Shown: positions 1 through 5,578 of the stretch, in pieces
Layout: each line of letters begins with the position of its first letter
Position numbering within the stretch: the first letter of the stretch is position 1
Source: Baffinella frigidus
Taxonomy: Eukaryota > Cryptophyceae > Cryptomonadales > Baffinellaceae
Length of the DNA: 13,619 bases
Assembly: GCA_026770585.1 (NCBI GenBank)
Contig: MU647211.1
Coordinates: 48,903-62,521, forward strand
Reading direction: 5' to 3'
Translations under genes and position numbers: made by a program
Notes under the pieces: generated by a model
Told to the model about the DNA's origin: nothing
The model's database searches: none
Seen by the model: only the letters and a program-made list of their open reading frames with translations

Positions 1-85
1 TTAACTAATCACTCCATTCTCTGGTAGTAAATGTTCGGGTCGCGTCCGTGTCCCGGTACAAATCCTGGCCGGGTTAGTCAACTGC
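1..85 (+). mobile_element. Introner family A, copy 1 (left end at window edge)
   Basis: It begins TTAACTAATCAC at the window edge, matching the family left end GTTGACTAATCAC, and ends GGGTTAGTCAACTGC. The interior carries the family signatures GGTAGTAAAT and CCCGGTACAAATCCTG. It lies directly upstream of an exon and is the 3' part of an intron. Confidence 0.6.
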
Positions 86-87
86 AC

Positions 88-120
88 CGCCTCAAGAAGG
101 AGCAGGGGGTGCAGGAGCAG
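88..120 (+). CDS. Exon RLKKEQGVQEQ
   Basis: CGC CTC AAG AAG GAG CAG GGG GTG CAG GAG CAG runs into the donor GTTACG. There is no AG at the introner boundary. The nearest acceptor is the AG at 95-96, which would start the exon at 97 as KEQGVQEQ, so the 5' edge is uncertain. RLKK also ends the exon at 10061-10141. Confidence 0.45.
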
Positions 121-199
121 GTTACGAGCTCCCCGAAACCCTACACCATAAACCCGAATTCCAGAAGCATTCCCCCTACAGTTGACTAATTACACACGT

Positions 200-259
200 C
201 TAAATATAGTATATGAACCCTAAATATCGTATATTGAAACCTAAATGTAGTATACGGAA
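200..259 (+). repeat. Tandem repeat, about 21 bp x 3
   Basis: Three adjacent diverged units read TAAATATAGTATATGAACCC, TAAATATCGTATATTGAAAC and TAAATGTAGTATACGGAAAC. They are AT-rich, in contrast to the GC-rich surroundings. Confidence 0.75.
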
Positions 260-544
260 ACACTCAGCCCCATGACACACGTGCAGGCGGGGCCCTACAG
301 TAGGCCCATGCCTAGGGCCCTATGGTGGTCCTAGGGGGCGGGTCGCTTTCTTATGAGCGAGGTCCCTCTGTGCAGGCCACTTAAGGGATATCCCTCCAGT
401 GGCGGACGGGCGAAAATTCGCCCTAACTCGCCCTAGGCAGGTCCTAGGGCCCTACCTAGGCTGGGAGAATCGCGTAGTCTGGGCGTATGCAAAGAAGAGA
501 AGCTAGGTTGAGAGAATAGGGTTGGTGGTTGGAGGTTGGGGTAT

Positions 545-589
545 GGGGTGTAGGGTGTAAGGTGTAGGGTGTAGACTGTAGGGTGTAGG
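545..589 (+). repeat. GGGTGTA heptamer array (telomere-variant, G-rich strand)
   Basis: Six or so units of GGGTGTA with minor variants (GGGTGTAAGGTGTA, GTAGACTGTA) sit in frame with a 7-bp period. The same heptamer recurs at 2664-2827 and 3182-3254. Confidence 0.75.
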
Positions 590-820
590 TACGTTGAGAG
601 AGAGGGTTTTGTTGTTGAGTGCGGGGGGCTTGTTCGGAGTCTGGGGATAACCCCCACTTAGGCATAGCTGGAGTGACTTTACAAGAGCCAGGAGTGACTG
701 TACTGCAGGGGGCGCGCGGGGACACTCCACTCTTCGTTTCACACGCGTGTCATTATTCCATAACACATCTCAACGGCGTGGTACTTAACATCCGTGTCGC
801 GACACGAATGCCATCCGAGG

Positions 821-908
821 CAGTTGACTAACCGCACCCTTATCCGGTACTAAACCTTCGTGTCGCGTCCGCATCCCAGTACAAATCCTGATAATATTAC
901 TCAACTGC
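821..908 (+). mobile_element. Introner family A, copy 3
   Basis: The left end is CAGTTGACTAACCGC and the right end ATTACTCAACTGC. The interior has GGTACTAAACCTTCGTGTCG and CCCAGTACAAATCC. It is preceded by an exon remnant, TGCCATCCGAGG, that also abuts other family A copies at about 1350 and 1643. Confidence 0.65.
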
Positions 909-923
909 TTGCGCTCGCACTAC

Positions 924-1107
924 TGCAAAGCCCCAGAGGAAGTCTCAAAATTCTTGGACACGACACTAAAATTACTTGTAGGTTACCTTTTGACGAATTT
1001 TGGTCACGTCCGTGGGGGTGAAAATTGCCTTTTGAGGAGAAAATGGCTCAAAAGTATGCGACACCAGAGTGTCGCGAACTTTTTGACACTTCCCCTGGGG
1101 CTTTTCA
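924..1107 (+). mobile_element. Inverted-repeat element with CTG(C/A)AAAGCCCC ends
   Basis: The left arm (924-966, CTGCAAAGCCCCAGAGGAAG onward) is imperfectly complementary to the right arm (1068-1107, ending CACTTCCCCTGGGGCTTTTCAG). It is about 184 bp with no coding capacity, so MITE-like. The right end TTTTCAG resembles a polypyrimidine tract plus acceptor. A second AG at 1113-1114 directly precedes the next exon. It sits immediately after family A copy 3, giving a composite intron. Confidence 0.6.
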
Positions 1108-1114
1108 GTAGCAG

Positions 1115-1162
1115 GCGGAGGCGGAGCAAGAAAGCGCGCTTTCTTGCTGGCCATCCGGAGCA
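1115..1162 (+). CDS. Exon AEAEQESALSCWPSGA (copy 1 of exon type I)
   Basis: Acceptor GCAG|GCG at 1113-1114, then 16 codons, then donor GTAACC at 1163. Phase 0 at both ends. The first nine residues are shared with the exons at 1301, 1607 and 1747. The tail SCWPSGA is shared only with the exon at 1607, suggesting alternative ends after duplication. Confidence 0.55.
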
Positions 1163-1300
1163 GTAACCGCACCCTTATCCGGTACCAAATGTAAGTGCAC
1201 CCTTATCCGGTACCAAGACTAACCGCACCCTTATCCGGTGCCAAATATTCGTGTCGCGTCCTCTTCCCGGTACAAATCCTGACCGTTTAGTCAACCGCAG
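1163..1300 (+). mobile_element. Introner family A, copy 4, with triplicated segment
   Basis: The left end reads CAGTAACCGCACCC, which is the copy 3 end with TTGAC removed; the GT donor survives. The segment ACCGCACCCTTATCCGGTACC appears three times with small changes (about 1166, 1195 and 1222). The right end is TTTAGTCAACCGCAG, supplying the acceptor. Confidence 0.65.
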
Positions 1301-1362
1301 GCCGAAGCGGAGCAAGAGAGCGCACTGGCGGCCGCAAAGGCGGAGCAGTGCCATCCGATACC
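1301..1362 (+). CDS. Exon AEAEQESALAAAKAEQ (copy 2 of exon type I, off phase)
   Basis: Starts after CCGCAG and reads AEAEQESALAAAKAEQ, then CHPI, before the family A donor GTTGAC at 1363. Its length of 62 nt is not a multiple of three, unlike its sister exons, so inclusion would shift frame unless an internal donor is used. Confidence 0.5.
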
Positions 1363-1449
1363 GTTGACTAATCACGACCTTCGCTGGTACTAAATATTCG
1401 TGTCGCGTCCGCGTCCCGGTACAAATCCTGATAATTCTGTCAACTGCAG
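1363..1449 (+). mobile_element. Introner family A, copy 5 (87 bp, near-consensus)
   Basis: It runs GTTGACTAATCACGACC to GTCAACTGCAG. GT and AG are both within the element, so the intron is the element. The interior shows CTGGTACTAAATATTCGTG, then CCCGGTACAAATCCTG. This is the best copy from which to read the family consensus. Confidence 0.75.
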
Positions 1450-1494
1450 GCGGAGGTGGACCAGGAAAGCGCGCTGGCGGAGCCGCGCGATGCA
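1450..1494 (+). CDS. Exon AEVDQESALAEPRDA (copy 3 of exon type I)
   Basis: 15 codons between acceptor CTGCAG and donor GTTGAC at 1495, phase 0 at both ends. It diverges from the sister exons in its last third. Family A elements flank it on both sides. Confidence 0.55.
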
Positions 1495-1606
1495 GTTGAC
1501 TAATCACATGCTTCGCTGGTACTAAATAGCACCGAAAATACCCTGAAAACGTGCTAAATATACCCTCCTGGTGCAAATCCTGACTGGATCAGTCAACTGC
1601 TTGCAG
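1495..1606 (+). mobile_element. Introner family A, copy 6
   Basis: Starts GTTGACTAATCACATGC and ends GGATCAGTCAACTGCTTGCAG. The interior carries an extra stretch (GCACCGAAAATACCCTG) between the two GGTACTAAAT/GGTGCAAATCC landmarks. Intron length is 112 bp. Confidence 0.7.
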
Positions 1607-1654
1607 GCCGAAGCAGAGCAAGAAAGCGCGCTTTCTTGCTGGCTATCCGATGGA
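1607..1654 (+). CDS. Exon AEAEQESALSCWLSDG (copy 4 of exon type I)
   Basis: 16 codons after TTGCAG, followed by donor GTTGAC at 1655, phase 0. Nearly identical to the exon at 1115, including the SCW tail, which supports duplication of exon plus introner as one unit. Confidence 0.55.
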
Positions 1655-1746
1655 GTTGACTGATCACACCCTGCTCTGGTACTAAATATTCGTGCCGCGT
1701 CCTCCTCCCGGTACAAACGCTGACCAGATCAGTCAACTGCTTGCAG
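1655..1746 (+). mobile_element. Introner family A, copy 7
   Basis: Starts GTTGACTGATCACACC and ends CAGATCAGTCAACTGCTTGCAG. The interior has CTGGTACTAAATATTCGTG and CCCGGTACAAACGCTGACC. Intron of 92 bp with GT and AG in the element. Confidence 0.75.
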
Positions 1747-1839
1747 GCCGAAGCGGAGCAAGAGAGCGCGCTGGCGGCCGCGCGCGCGGAGCAGCGGCGC
1801 GTCGAAGAGCACGCGCGCGACCGCGAGCTCGAGCTCCGG
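1747..1839 (+). CDS. Exon type I, full length (31 codons)
   Basis: It begins AEAEQESALAAARAEQRRVE and ends HARDRELELR before the donor GTAAGC at 1840. At 93 nt it is phase 0 and the longest of its type, likely the ancestral form. Its composition is strongly helical (Ala, Glu, Arg, Leu) and coiled-coil compatible. The exon at 2562 has exactly the same length. Confidence 0.65.
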
Positions 1840-1963
1840 GTAAGCAGTTGACTAATCACAACTTTCTCTGGTACTTCCCAGTTACCTTTCTGGTACTAAA
1901 TACTCGGGTCGCGTCCGCGTCGCGGTACAAATAGTGGCGGGGTTAGTCAACTGTTTGGACAAG
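1840..1963 (+). mobile_element. Intron with introner family A, copy 8
   Basis: Here the donor GTAAGC precedes the left end CAGTTGACTAATCACAAC, so the splice donor is outside the element. The interior has a duplicated TCTGGTACT segment. The right end is GGTTAGTCAACTG (to 1953), and the nearest acceptor is AG at 1962-1963. Confidence 0.65.
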
Positions 1964-2012
1964 CGTGCGACGCGTCGGAGAAAACGCGCGCGCCCACGAG
2001 CTCCAACTCCGG
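1964..2012 (+). CDS. Exon VRRVGENARAHELQLR (degenerate type I end)
   Basis: GTG CGA CGC GTC ... CTC CGG aligns with the last part of the 1747-1839 exon (RRVEEHARDRELELR) and has the same GTAAGCAGTT junction at 2013. Only the 3' half is preserved. The 5' edge is unclear and is out of phase by one nucleotide if AG at 1963 is used. Confidence 0.5.
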
Positions 2013-2103
2013 GTAAGCAGTTAATCCTCCCCTTTCCCGGTACTAAATGCGCGAGTCGCGTCCGCGTCCTGGTACAAAACGGTGTCTGGTTAGTCAACTG
2101 CAG
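2013..2103 (+). mobile_element. Introner family A, copy 9
   Basis: Donor GTAAGCAGTTAATCC shows a left end lacking GACTA. The interior has CCCGGTACTAAATG and CCTGGTACAAAACGG. The right end is GGTTAGTCAACTGCAG with the acceptor at 2102-2103. Confidence 0.7.
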
Positions 2104-2169
2104 GCGCTGATGGAGGGGCGGGAGGCGCGTGCTGCACGCGCGGCCCAGCGAGAGAAAAAAATCGACACA
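2104..2169 (+). CDS. Exon type II, copy 1 (ALMEGREARAARAAQREKK)
   Basis: 22 codons starting ALMEGREARAARAAQREKKI and ending DT, then donor GTTGAC at 2170. 66 nt, phase 0. Highly charged and helical. Sister exons are at 2402 and 2562. Confidence 0.6.
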
Positions 2170-2256
2170 GTTGACTAATCACACGCGTCTCCCGTACTAC
2201 TAAATGTGTGGGTCGTGTCCGCGTCCCGGTACAAATCCTGGCCGGGTTAGTCTACG
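2168..2256 (+). mobile_element. Introner family A, copy 10
   Basis: CAGTTGACTAATCACACGCG at the left and GCCGGGTTAGTCTACGC at the right. The right repeat is mutated and no acceptor follows it. The intron runs on to AG at 2401. Confidence 0.65.
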
Positions 2257-2401
2257 CTAGACCTGAGGGGAGGCAATCGCAAAAGTCAACTCACCCCCAC
2301 CCTCGGGTCAACTCTTTGCGGATTTGGGGGGGATTCTGCCCTCACGTCAACTTTTGATTGACCGCCATCACGTCTAAAGTGGCAACTGCGTGCGCGTGCA
2401 G
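2257..2401 (+). other. Intron tail with repeated GTCAACT motif
   Basis: GTCAACT occurs at about 2284, 2303 and 2346, in AAAGTCAACTCACC, GGGTCAACTCTTTG and CACGTCAACTTTTG. The spacing suggests remnants of family A or C ends. The stretch ends GTGGCAACTGCGTGCGCGTGCAG, giving the acceptor. Confidence 0.4.
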
Positions 2402-2466
2402 GCGCTGGTGGAGGGGCGGGAGGGCCTTTCGGCACGCGACGCCCGCGAAGAAACGAGATCAAGACA
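2402..2466 (+). CDS. Exon type II, copy 2, with 1-nt length change
   Basis: It begins ALVEGREGLSARDARE like its sisters, but is 65 nt rather than 66 before GTTGAC at 2467. The expected GAG-ATC-AAG-ACA ending is one nucleotide out of frame. Inclusion would shift frame. Either it is skipped, or this is a decaying copy. Confidence 0.45.
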
Positions 2467-2561
2467 GTTGACTAATCACACGCGTCTCTGGTACTAACCC
2501 TGCGCGGTCGCGTCCGCGTCCTGGTACAAACCGCGATCTGATTAGTCAACTGCGTGTGCAG
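2467..2561 (+). mobile_element. Introner family A, copy 11
   Basis: GTTGACTAATCACACGCGTC at the left and CTGATTAGTCAACTGC at the right form 12-bp complementary ends with the flanking GCAG/CTGC. The acceptor is in GTGTGCAG. The interior has CTGGTACTAACCC and CCTGGTACAAACCG. Confidence 0.75.
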
Positions 2562-2654
2562 GCGCTGGTGGAGGGGCGGGAGGCGCGTGCTGCACGCGAC
2601 GGGCAGCGCCGGGGCGAGATCGACTCGCTCCTCGCTGAGAACAAGGCCCGCGAG
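2562..2654 (+). CDS. Exon type II, full length (31 codons)
   Basis: It begins ALVEGREARAARDGQRRGEI and ends DSLLAENKARE, then donor GTCAGA at 2655. 93 nt, phase 0. It is Glu/Arg/Ala/Leu-rich and a good coiled-coil candidate. Its last 9 codons are the source of the small fragments found over the next 1.5 kb. Confidence 0.65.
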
Positions 2655-2663
2655 GTCAGAGAC

Positions 2664-2827
2664 GGGTGTAGGGTGCAGGGTGTAGGGTGTAGGGTGCAGG
2701 GTGTAGGGTGTAGGGTGCAGGGTGTAGGGTGCAGGGTGTAGGGTGCAGGGTGTAGGGTGCAGGGTGTAGGGTGTAGGGTCTCGGGTGTAGGGTGTAGGGT
2801 GTAGGGTCTCGGGTGTAGGGTGTAAGG
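2664..2827 (+). repeat. GGGTGYA heptamer array (G-rich strand)
   Basis: More than 20 units of GGGTGTA or GGGTGCA with a few GGGTCTC. Strict 7-bp period. Units alternate in short runs, consistent with multi-unit slippage or unequal exchange. It fills the intron after the type II exon. Confidence 0.85.
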
Positions 2828-2828
2828 G

Positions 2829-2855
2829 CTCCTCGCTGAGAACAAGGCCCGCGAG
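2829..2855 (+). pseudogene. Exon fragment LLAENKARE
   Basis: An exact 27-nt copy of the end of the 2562-2654 exon, followed by the same donor context (GAG|GTCGGA). The upstream acceptor is not in phase, so it looks like a duplicated exon end within the intron. Confidence 0.6.
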
Positions 2856-2950
2856 GTCGGAACCCTAAATCCTCAACCCTAGACAATAAACCTCAAACCC
2901 TCAGCCCTAAACCTCTAATCCCAGACCCGGAACCCTCAGCCATAAACCCT
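2856..2950 (+). repeat. Degenerate CCCTAAA-type heptamers
   Basis: Units such as CCCTAAATCCTCAACCCTAG and CCCTCAGCCATAAACCC show a decayed 7-bp period on the C-rich strand, in reverse polarity to the array just upstream. Confidence 0.6.
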
Positions 2951-2956
2951 TTGGTC

Positions 2957-2979
2957 TCGCTGAGACCAAGGCTCGCGAG
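2957..2979 (+). pseudogene. Exon fragment AETKARE with GC junction
   Basis: GCT GAG ACC AAG GCT CGC GAG followed by GCTAGC, a third copy of the exon end with N to T change. GGTCTCGCTGAGACC at 2953-2967 also forms a perfect 6-bp hairpin. Confidence 0.5.
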
Positions 2980-2998
2980 GCTAGCCCAGCCCCGCCCT

Positions 2999-3057
2999 GA
3001 ACCCTAAACCCTAAGCCCTAAACCCCGAACCCTAAACCCTAAACCCTAAGCCCTAAA
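2999..3057 (+). repeat. CCCTAAA/CCCTAAG heptamer array
   Basis: About eight units, close to the canonical plant/alga/dinoflagellate telomere sequence. Short and bounded by exon fragments on both sides, so interstitial. Confidence 0.75.
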
Positions 3058-3078
3058 GCTGAGACCAAGGCCCGCGAG
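3058..3078 (+). pseudogene. Exon fragment AETKARE, copy 4
   Basis: GCT GAG ACC AAG GCC CGC GAG followed by GTTAGTC. It shares the T substitution with the 2957 fragment, so these two probably derive from each other. Confidence 0.5.
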
Positions 3079-3154
3079 GTTAGTCAAAGACCCCAAGAGA
3101 GTCACCCGTTATCCCCTCGACACGAGTCTCTGCACTGGAGAGCTCAACGCAATT

Positions 3155-3181
3155 CGGGGCGAGATCAACACACTCCTCGCG
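3155..3181 (+). pseudogene. Exon fragment RGEINTLLA
   Basis: CGGGGCGAGATCAACACACTCCTCGC matches the middle of the 2562-2654 exon (RGEIDSLLA) and stops at a GGGTGTG array. An overlapping fragment, TLLAET, follows the array at 3268. Confidence 0.5.
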
Positions 3182-3254
3182 GGTGTGGGGTGTAGGGTCT
3201 CGGGTGTAGGGTGCAGGGTGCAGGGTTTAGGGTGTAGGGTGCAGGGTGTAGGGT
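3182..3254 (+). repeat. GGGTGYA heptamer array (G-rich strand)
   Basis: About ten units of GGGTGTA, GGGTGCA and GGGTTTA with a 7-bp period, inserted between two overlapping fragments of the same exon. Confidence 0.8.
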
Positions 3255-3300
3255 GAGTGGTCTGCGCACACTCCTCGCTGAGACGTTGGTTGGTTGGCAG

Positions 3301-3375
3301 GCGGGGCTGGGCGCGGACGCAAGAGCGCTGGCACTTCTTTCAGAGGAACGCGCCGACCGCCAGCAGGCCGACGCG
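3301..3375 (+). CDS. Exon AGLGADARALALLSEERADR
   Basis: Acceptor TTGGCAG at 3300, 25 codons beginning AGLGADARALALLSEERADR and ending QQADA, then donor GTCAAA at 3376. Phase 0. Upstream in the same frame is TLLAETLVGWQ, so a longer exon starting near 3268 is possible. Helical and charged like its neighbours. Confidence 0.6.
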
Positions 3376-3478
3376 GTCAAACCCTGTCCCAAACCGGGTG
3401 TGTCCGACACCGAACCGGGTGTGTCCGACACGCGCCGCGGTACAAAAACTGAAACACCCTGGTACAAACGCGTGTTCT
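3376..3478 (+). mobile_element. Introner family B, copy 1
   Basis: It starts at the donor GTCAAACCCTGTCCC, has two copies of ACCGGGTGTGTCCGACAC, then CGCGCCGCGGTACAAAAAC and CCCTGGTACAAACGCGTG. The same order recurs at 8568 and 8730, and in reverse at 8357. Confidence 0.65.
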
Positions 3479-3482
3479 TTTG

Positions 3483-3524
3483 GGACTGGGCGCGGACCAG
3501 AGGGCCCTTGCACTTCCCGAATCC
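3483..3524 (+). pseudogene. Degenerate copy of the 3301 exon
   Basis: Reads GLGADQRALALPESR, aligned with GLGADARALALLSEER at 3304. No acceptor or donor at the expected places. It follows family B and shows that exon plus introner was duplicated here too. Confidence 0.55.
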
Positions 3525-3551
3525 CGAAATCCTAGCTCCCTAAGCCCTGAA

Positions 3552-3733
3552 CCACACGAGGCTATCCATGCGAACAGAATAAAGGGGCGTTGTAAAAATT
3601 TGTGCGGAAATGATCACGTTTCCTCCGGAAAACCCGGGAGGAAACGTGATCAATTGCTGACTTTTGACGTGTTTCCTGGGCAATAATCCAATAATTGACT
3701 TATGAATCTGTTCGCATGGATAGCCTCGTGTGG
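3552..3733 (+). mobile_element. Non-autonomous inverted-repeat element, perfect 27-bp ends
   Basis: The left arm 3552-3578 starts CCACACGAGGCTATCCATGC. The right arm 3707-3733 is its exact reverse complement. Inside, 3611-3626 (TGATCACGTTTCCTCC) and 3637-3652 form a second perfect 16-bp hairpin with a 10-nt loop. Total 182 bp with no ORF of note. No clear target-site duplication at the edges. Confidence 0.75.
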
Positions 3734-3759
3734 ACCAGCATCACCTGCGCCCCGCTCCA

Positions 3760-3840
3760 AAGTTGACGGATTTGTACTACTCAACCACCTTGTCAACTTA
3801 TGGAGAGTCCACTACACAACCAGCGTGTCAACTTAAGCCC
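3760..3840 (+). repeat. GTTGAC/GTCAAC repeats including an inverted family C piece
   Basis: AAGTTGACGGATTTGTAC at 3760-3777 is the exact reverse complement of 10829-10846 inside a family C element. GTCAACTTA then follows twice (about 3794 and 3827). Confidence 0.5.
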
Positions 3841-3870
3841 TGAACCCTAAACCCGAACCCCCCACAACAG

Positions 3871-3906
3871 GCCGCGCAGCAGCGGATCAAAGCGCTCGAG
3901 GACCAG
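3871..3906 (+). CDS. Exon AAQQRIKALEDQ
   Basis: Acceptor ACAACAG|G, 12 codons, donor GTTATG at 3907. Phase 0. The last six residues recur at 4107-4124 followed by the same intron start, within a ~200-bp duplication. Confidence 0.6.
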
Positions 3907-4070
3907 GTTATGAGTCCCCTGAACCCCAAACCCGAACCCCAAACGATGAGCTATGAAGCCTAAACGATGAGCTATGAGACCTGGATTGTAGACGCTAAGC
4001 CTGGACTGTAGACGCGATGAGCTATGAAGCCTGGAGTGTAGACGCTACAGTGGACTTACCCTTACACATA
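3907..4070 (+). repeat. Intron block with GAGCTATGAAGCCTGGACTG repeats, copy 1
   Basis: It contains GATGAGCTATGAAGCC, GATGAGCTATGAGACC and GATGAGCTATGAAGCC plus several CTGGA(C/T)TGTAGACGC units. It ends in a truncated family D left end (ACAGTGGACTTACCCTTACACAT). The block is repeated with extra units at 4125-4322. Confidence 0.65.
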
Positions 4071-4091
4071 TCCGGCCCGCGAGGTCGGAAC

Positions 4092-4124
4092 CTCCTCGTT
4101 GAGACCAAAGCGCTCGAGGATCAG
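4092..4124 (+). CDS. Chimeric exon LLVETKALEDQ
   Basis: CTC CTC GTT GAG ACC AAA joins the LLAETK end of exon type II to the KALEDQ end of the 3871 exon, ahead of the same donor GTTATG at 4125. GCCCGCGAGGTCGG, a further type II fragment, precedes it at 4075. There is no clear acceptor, so it may not be spliced in. Confidence 0.45.
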
Positions 4125-4298
4125 GTTATGAGTCCCTTAAACCCCAAACGCGAACCCTAAACGATGAGCTATGAAGCCTGGACTGTAGACGCTAAGCCTG
4201 GACTGTAGACGCGATGAGCTTGGACTGTAGACGCGATGAAGGACCTGGACTGAACCCGAAGCCCAAACGATGAGCTATGAAGCCTGGACTGTAGACGC
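4125..4298 (+). repeat. GAGCTATGAAGCCTGGACTG repeats, copy 2
   Basis: Same unit types as 3907-4070 with additional CTGGACTGTAGACGC and GATGAGCTTGGACTG variants. It leads into an intact family D element at the point where copy 1 holds only its left end. Confidence 0.65.
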
Positions 4299-4404
4299 TA
4301 CAGTGGACCTACCCTATCACATACCCGTCGGGGCCGGACTGATTGAGTATGTGTGGAGGGTAAGTATGTGTTACGGTAGCCTGTGTTAGGGTAGGTGGAC
4401 TGTA
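4299..4404 (+). mobile_element. Introner-like family D, forward copy
   Basis: Ends TACAGTGGACCTACCCTATC and GTTAGGGTAGGTGGACTGTA are complementary with three mismatches in 23 bp. The interior is GTCGGGGCCGGACTGATTGAG then GTGTGGAGGGTAAGTATGTG. The decamer GTAGACGCTA lies on both sides (4291-4300 and 4402-4411), a possible target duplication, although that sequence is also a local repeat unit. An inverted copy lies at 11105. Confidence 0.65.
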
Positions 4405-4409
4405 GACGC

Positions 4410-4722
4410 TAGCCCCTGAACCCTGGACCCTAACGAGTAGGTTCATAAAATCCAAAACCCGAAACCCTAAGCCCTGAACCCTCAATGCGGGGGGGGGGGG
4501 CGAGGTGGAGGTAAAAGCCCCTTGACCCCTGAACCCTAAACCCTAAACCCCAAACCCTAAACCCTGAACCCTGAACCCTAAACCCTAAACCCTGAACCCT
4601 AAACCCTGAACCCTAGACCCAGAACCCTGAACACCCATCACTTGTTTTGTTGAATTCAAATCCCGGACCAGAAACACTTGTGTTTTTTAACCCTGACGCC
4701 TAAACCCTAACCCTTCAACCAG
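4410..4722 (+). repeat. CCCTGAA/CCCTAAA heptamer array with G12 tract
   Basis: C-rich heptamers cover most of the region. A run of 12 G at 4489-4500 is followed by CGAGGTGGAG|GTAAAA, which may be a very short exon end. A non-repetitive stretch (CTTGTTTTGTTGAATTCAAA) lies at 4642-4661. Confidence 0.65.
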
Positions 4723-4770
4723 AGCCGGAAGCTGGCGGAGGAGGGGGGGGCGCGCGAACGGGACGCTCAG
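4723..4770 (+). CDS. Exon SRKLAEEGGAREDRAQ-like (SRKLAEEGGARERDAQ)
   Basis: Acceptor ACCAG|A, 16 codons SRKLAEEGGARERDAQ, then GCAATC as an apparent GC donor. A G8 run at 4743-4750 is a slippage hazard inside the exon. Phase 0 at both ends. Confidence 0.55.
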
Positions 4771-5098
4771 GCAATCCCGAAACCCGAAACCCGAAACCCG
4801 AAACCCGAAACCCGAAACCCGAAACCCGAAACTCGAAACCCGAAACCATGCATTCTACACCCTCAACTCTAAGCCCTAAACCCTGAGCAATACACCCTAA
4901 GCCCTGAACCCTGAACCCTGAACCCGAAACCCGAAACCCGGAATCATGCACCCTACATGCTACACCCCACCCTACACCCTACACCCTACACCCTACACCC
5001 TACACCCTACACCCTACACCCTAAACCTGGGCCCTAAACCCGAAACCCCAGACCCCAAACCCTAAACCCTAAACCCAAACCCAAAAACCCTAAACCAG
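4771..5098 (+). repeat. CCCGAAA then CCCTACA heptamer blocks
   Basis: CCCGAAA dominates 4771-4850, mixed units follow, CCCTACA dominates 4955-5025, then CCCTAAA/CCCCAAA. Each block is internally uniform. It is the intron between two exons, with a GC donor and an AG|G acceptor. Confidence 0.8.
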
Positions 5099-5128
5099 GA
5101 ATCGCGGCGTCGCGGCGAGGCAGATCAG
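5099..5128 (+). CDS. Exon ESRRRGEADQ
   Basis: Acceptor AACCAG|G, 10 codons, GC donor (CAG|GCACAC). Phase 0. Small but bounded by clean heptamer arrays; composition matches the neighbours. Confidence 0.5.
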
Positions 5129-5578
5129 GCACACCCCAACCCAAACCCTAAACCCTAATCCTCAAACCCCGAAACCCTAACCCTTAATCCCTAAACCCCC
5201 AAACCCTAAACCGCAAACCCTCATCCCAAACCCCAAACCCTACACCCTAAACCCTGAGCCCTAAGCCCCTAAACCCTAGACCCCAAACCCTAAATCCTCA
5301 ACCCTAAACCCTAAACCCTAAATCATACACCCTAAACTCTTAGCCCTACATACACCCTACACTCCAAACCCTTAGCCCTATACCCTACACCCGAAACCCC
5401 AAACCCCAAACCCCAAACCCCAAACCCCAAACCCCAAACCCCAAACCCCAAACCCCAAACACTAAACTCCAAACCCCAAACACTAAACCCGAAACTCGAA
5501 ACCCCAAACCCCAAGCCCGAAACCCCAAACCCTACACCCGAAACCCCAAACACTAAGCCCTCAGCCCGAAATGAGCAG
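5129..5578 (+). repeat. Mixed heptamer array with a CCCCAAA block
   Basis: CCCTAAA variants to about 5395, then more than ten uniform CCCCAAA units from about 5396 to 5458, then mixed CCCCAAA, CACTAAA and CCCGAAA. No exon signal inside. Confidence 0.8.

Larger units (their letters stand above)
121..820 (+). other. Intron-like region with no recognised gene
   Basis: A GT start after the exon leads into telomere-like sequence, a family A left end (GTTGACTAATTACAC at 181), a 21-bp tandem repeat, CCTAGG-rich sequence with small inverted repeats (for example GGGCCCTACAGTAGGCCC near 290), a GGGTGTA array, and at 779-806 a family A interior fragment (GTGGTACTTAACATCCGTGTCGCG). This could be one family A copy interrupted by about 580 bp. 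No exon could be supported. Confidence 0.4.

Noticed and set aside
793-806. CGTGTCGCGACACG palindrome as an operator
   Set aside because: It lies in a family A interior fragment where TTCGTGTCGCGTCC is the usual sequence, so the palindrome arises from a small change in a repeat.
1163-2561. CRISPR-like array of regular ~88-bp repeats and ~50-90-bp spacers
   Set aside because: The spacers are homologous coding exons and the repeats have transposon-like inverted ends and splice sites. All other context is eukaryotic.
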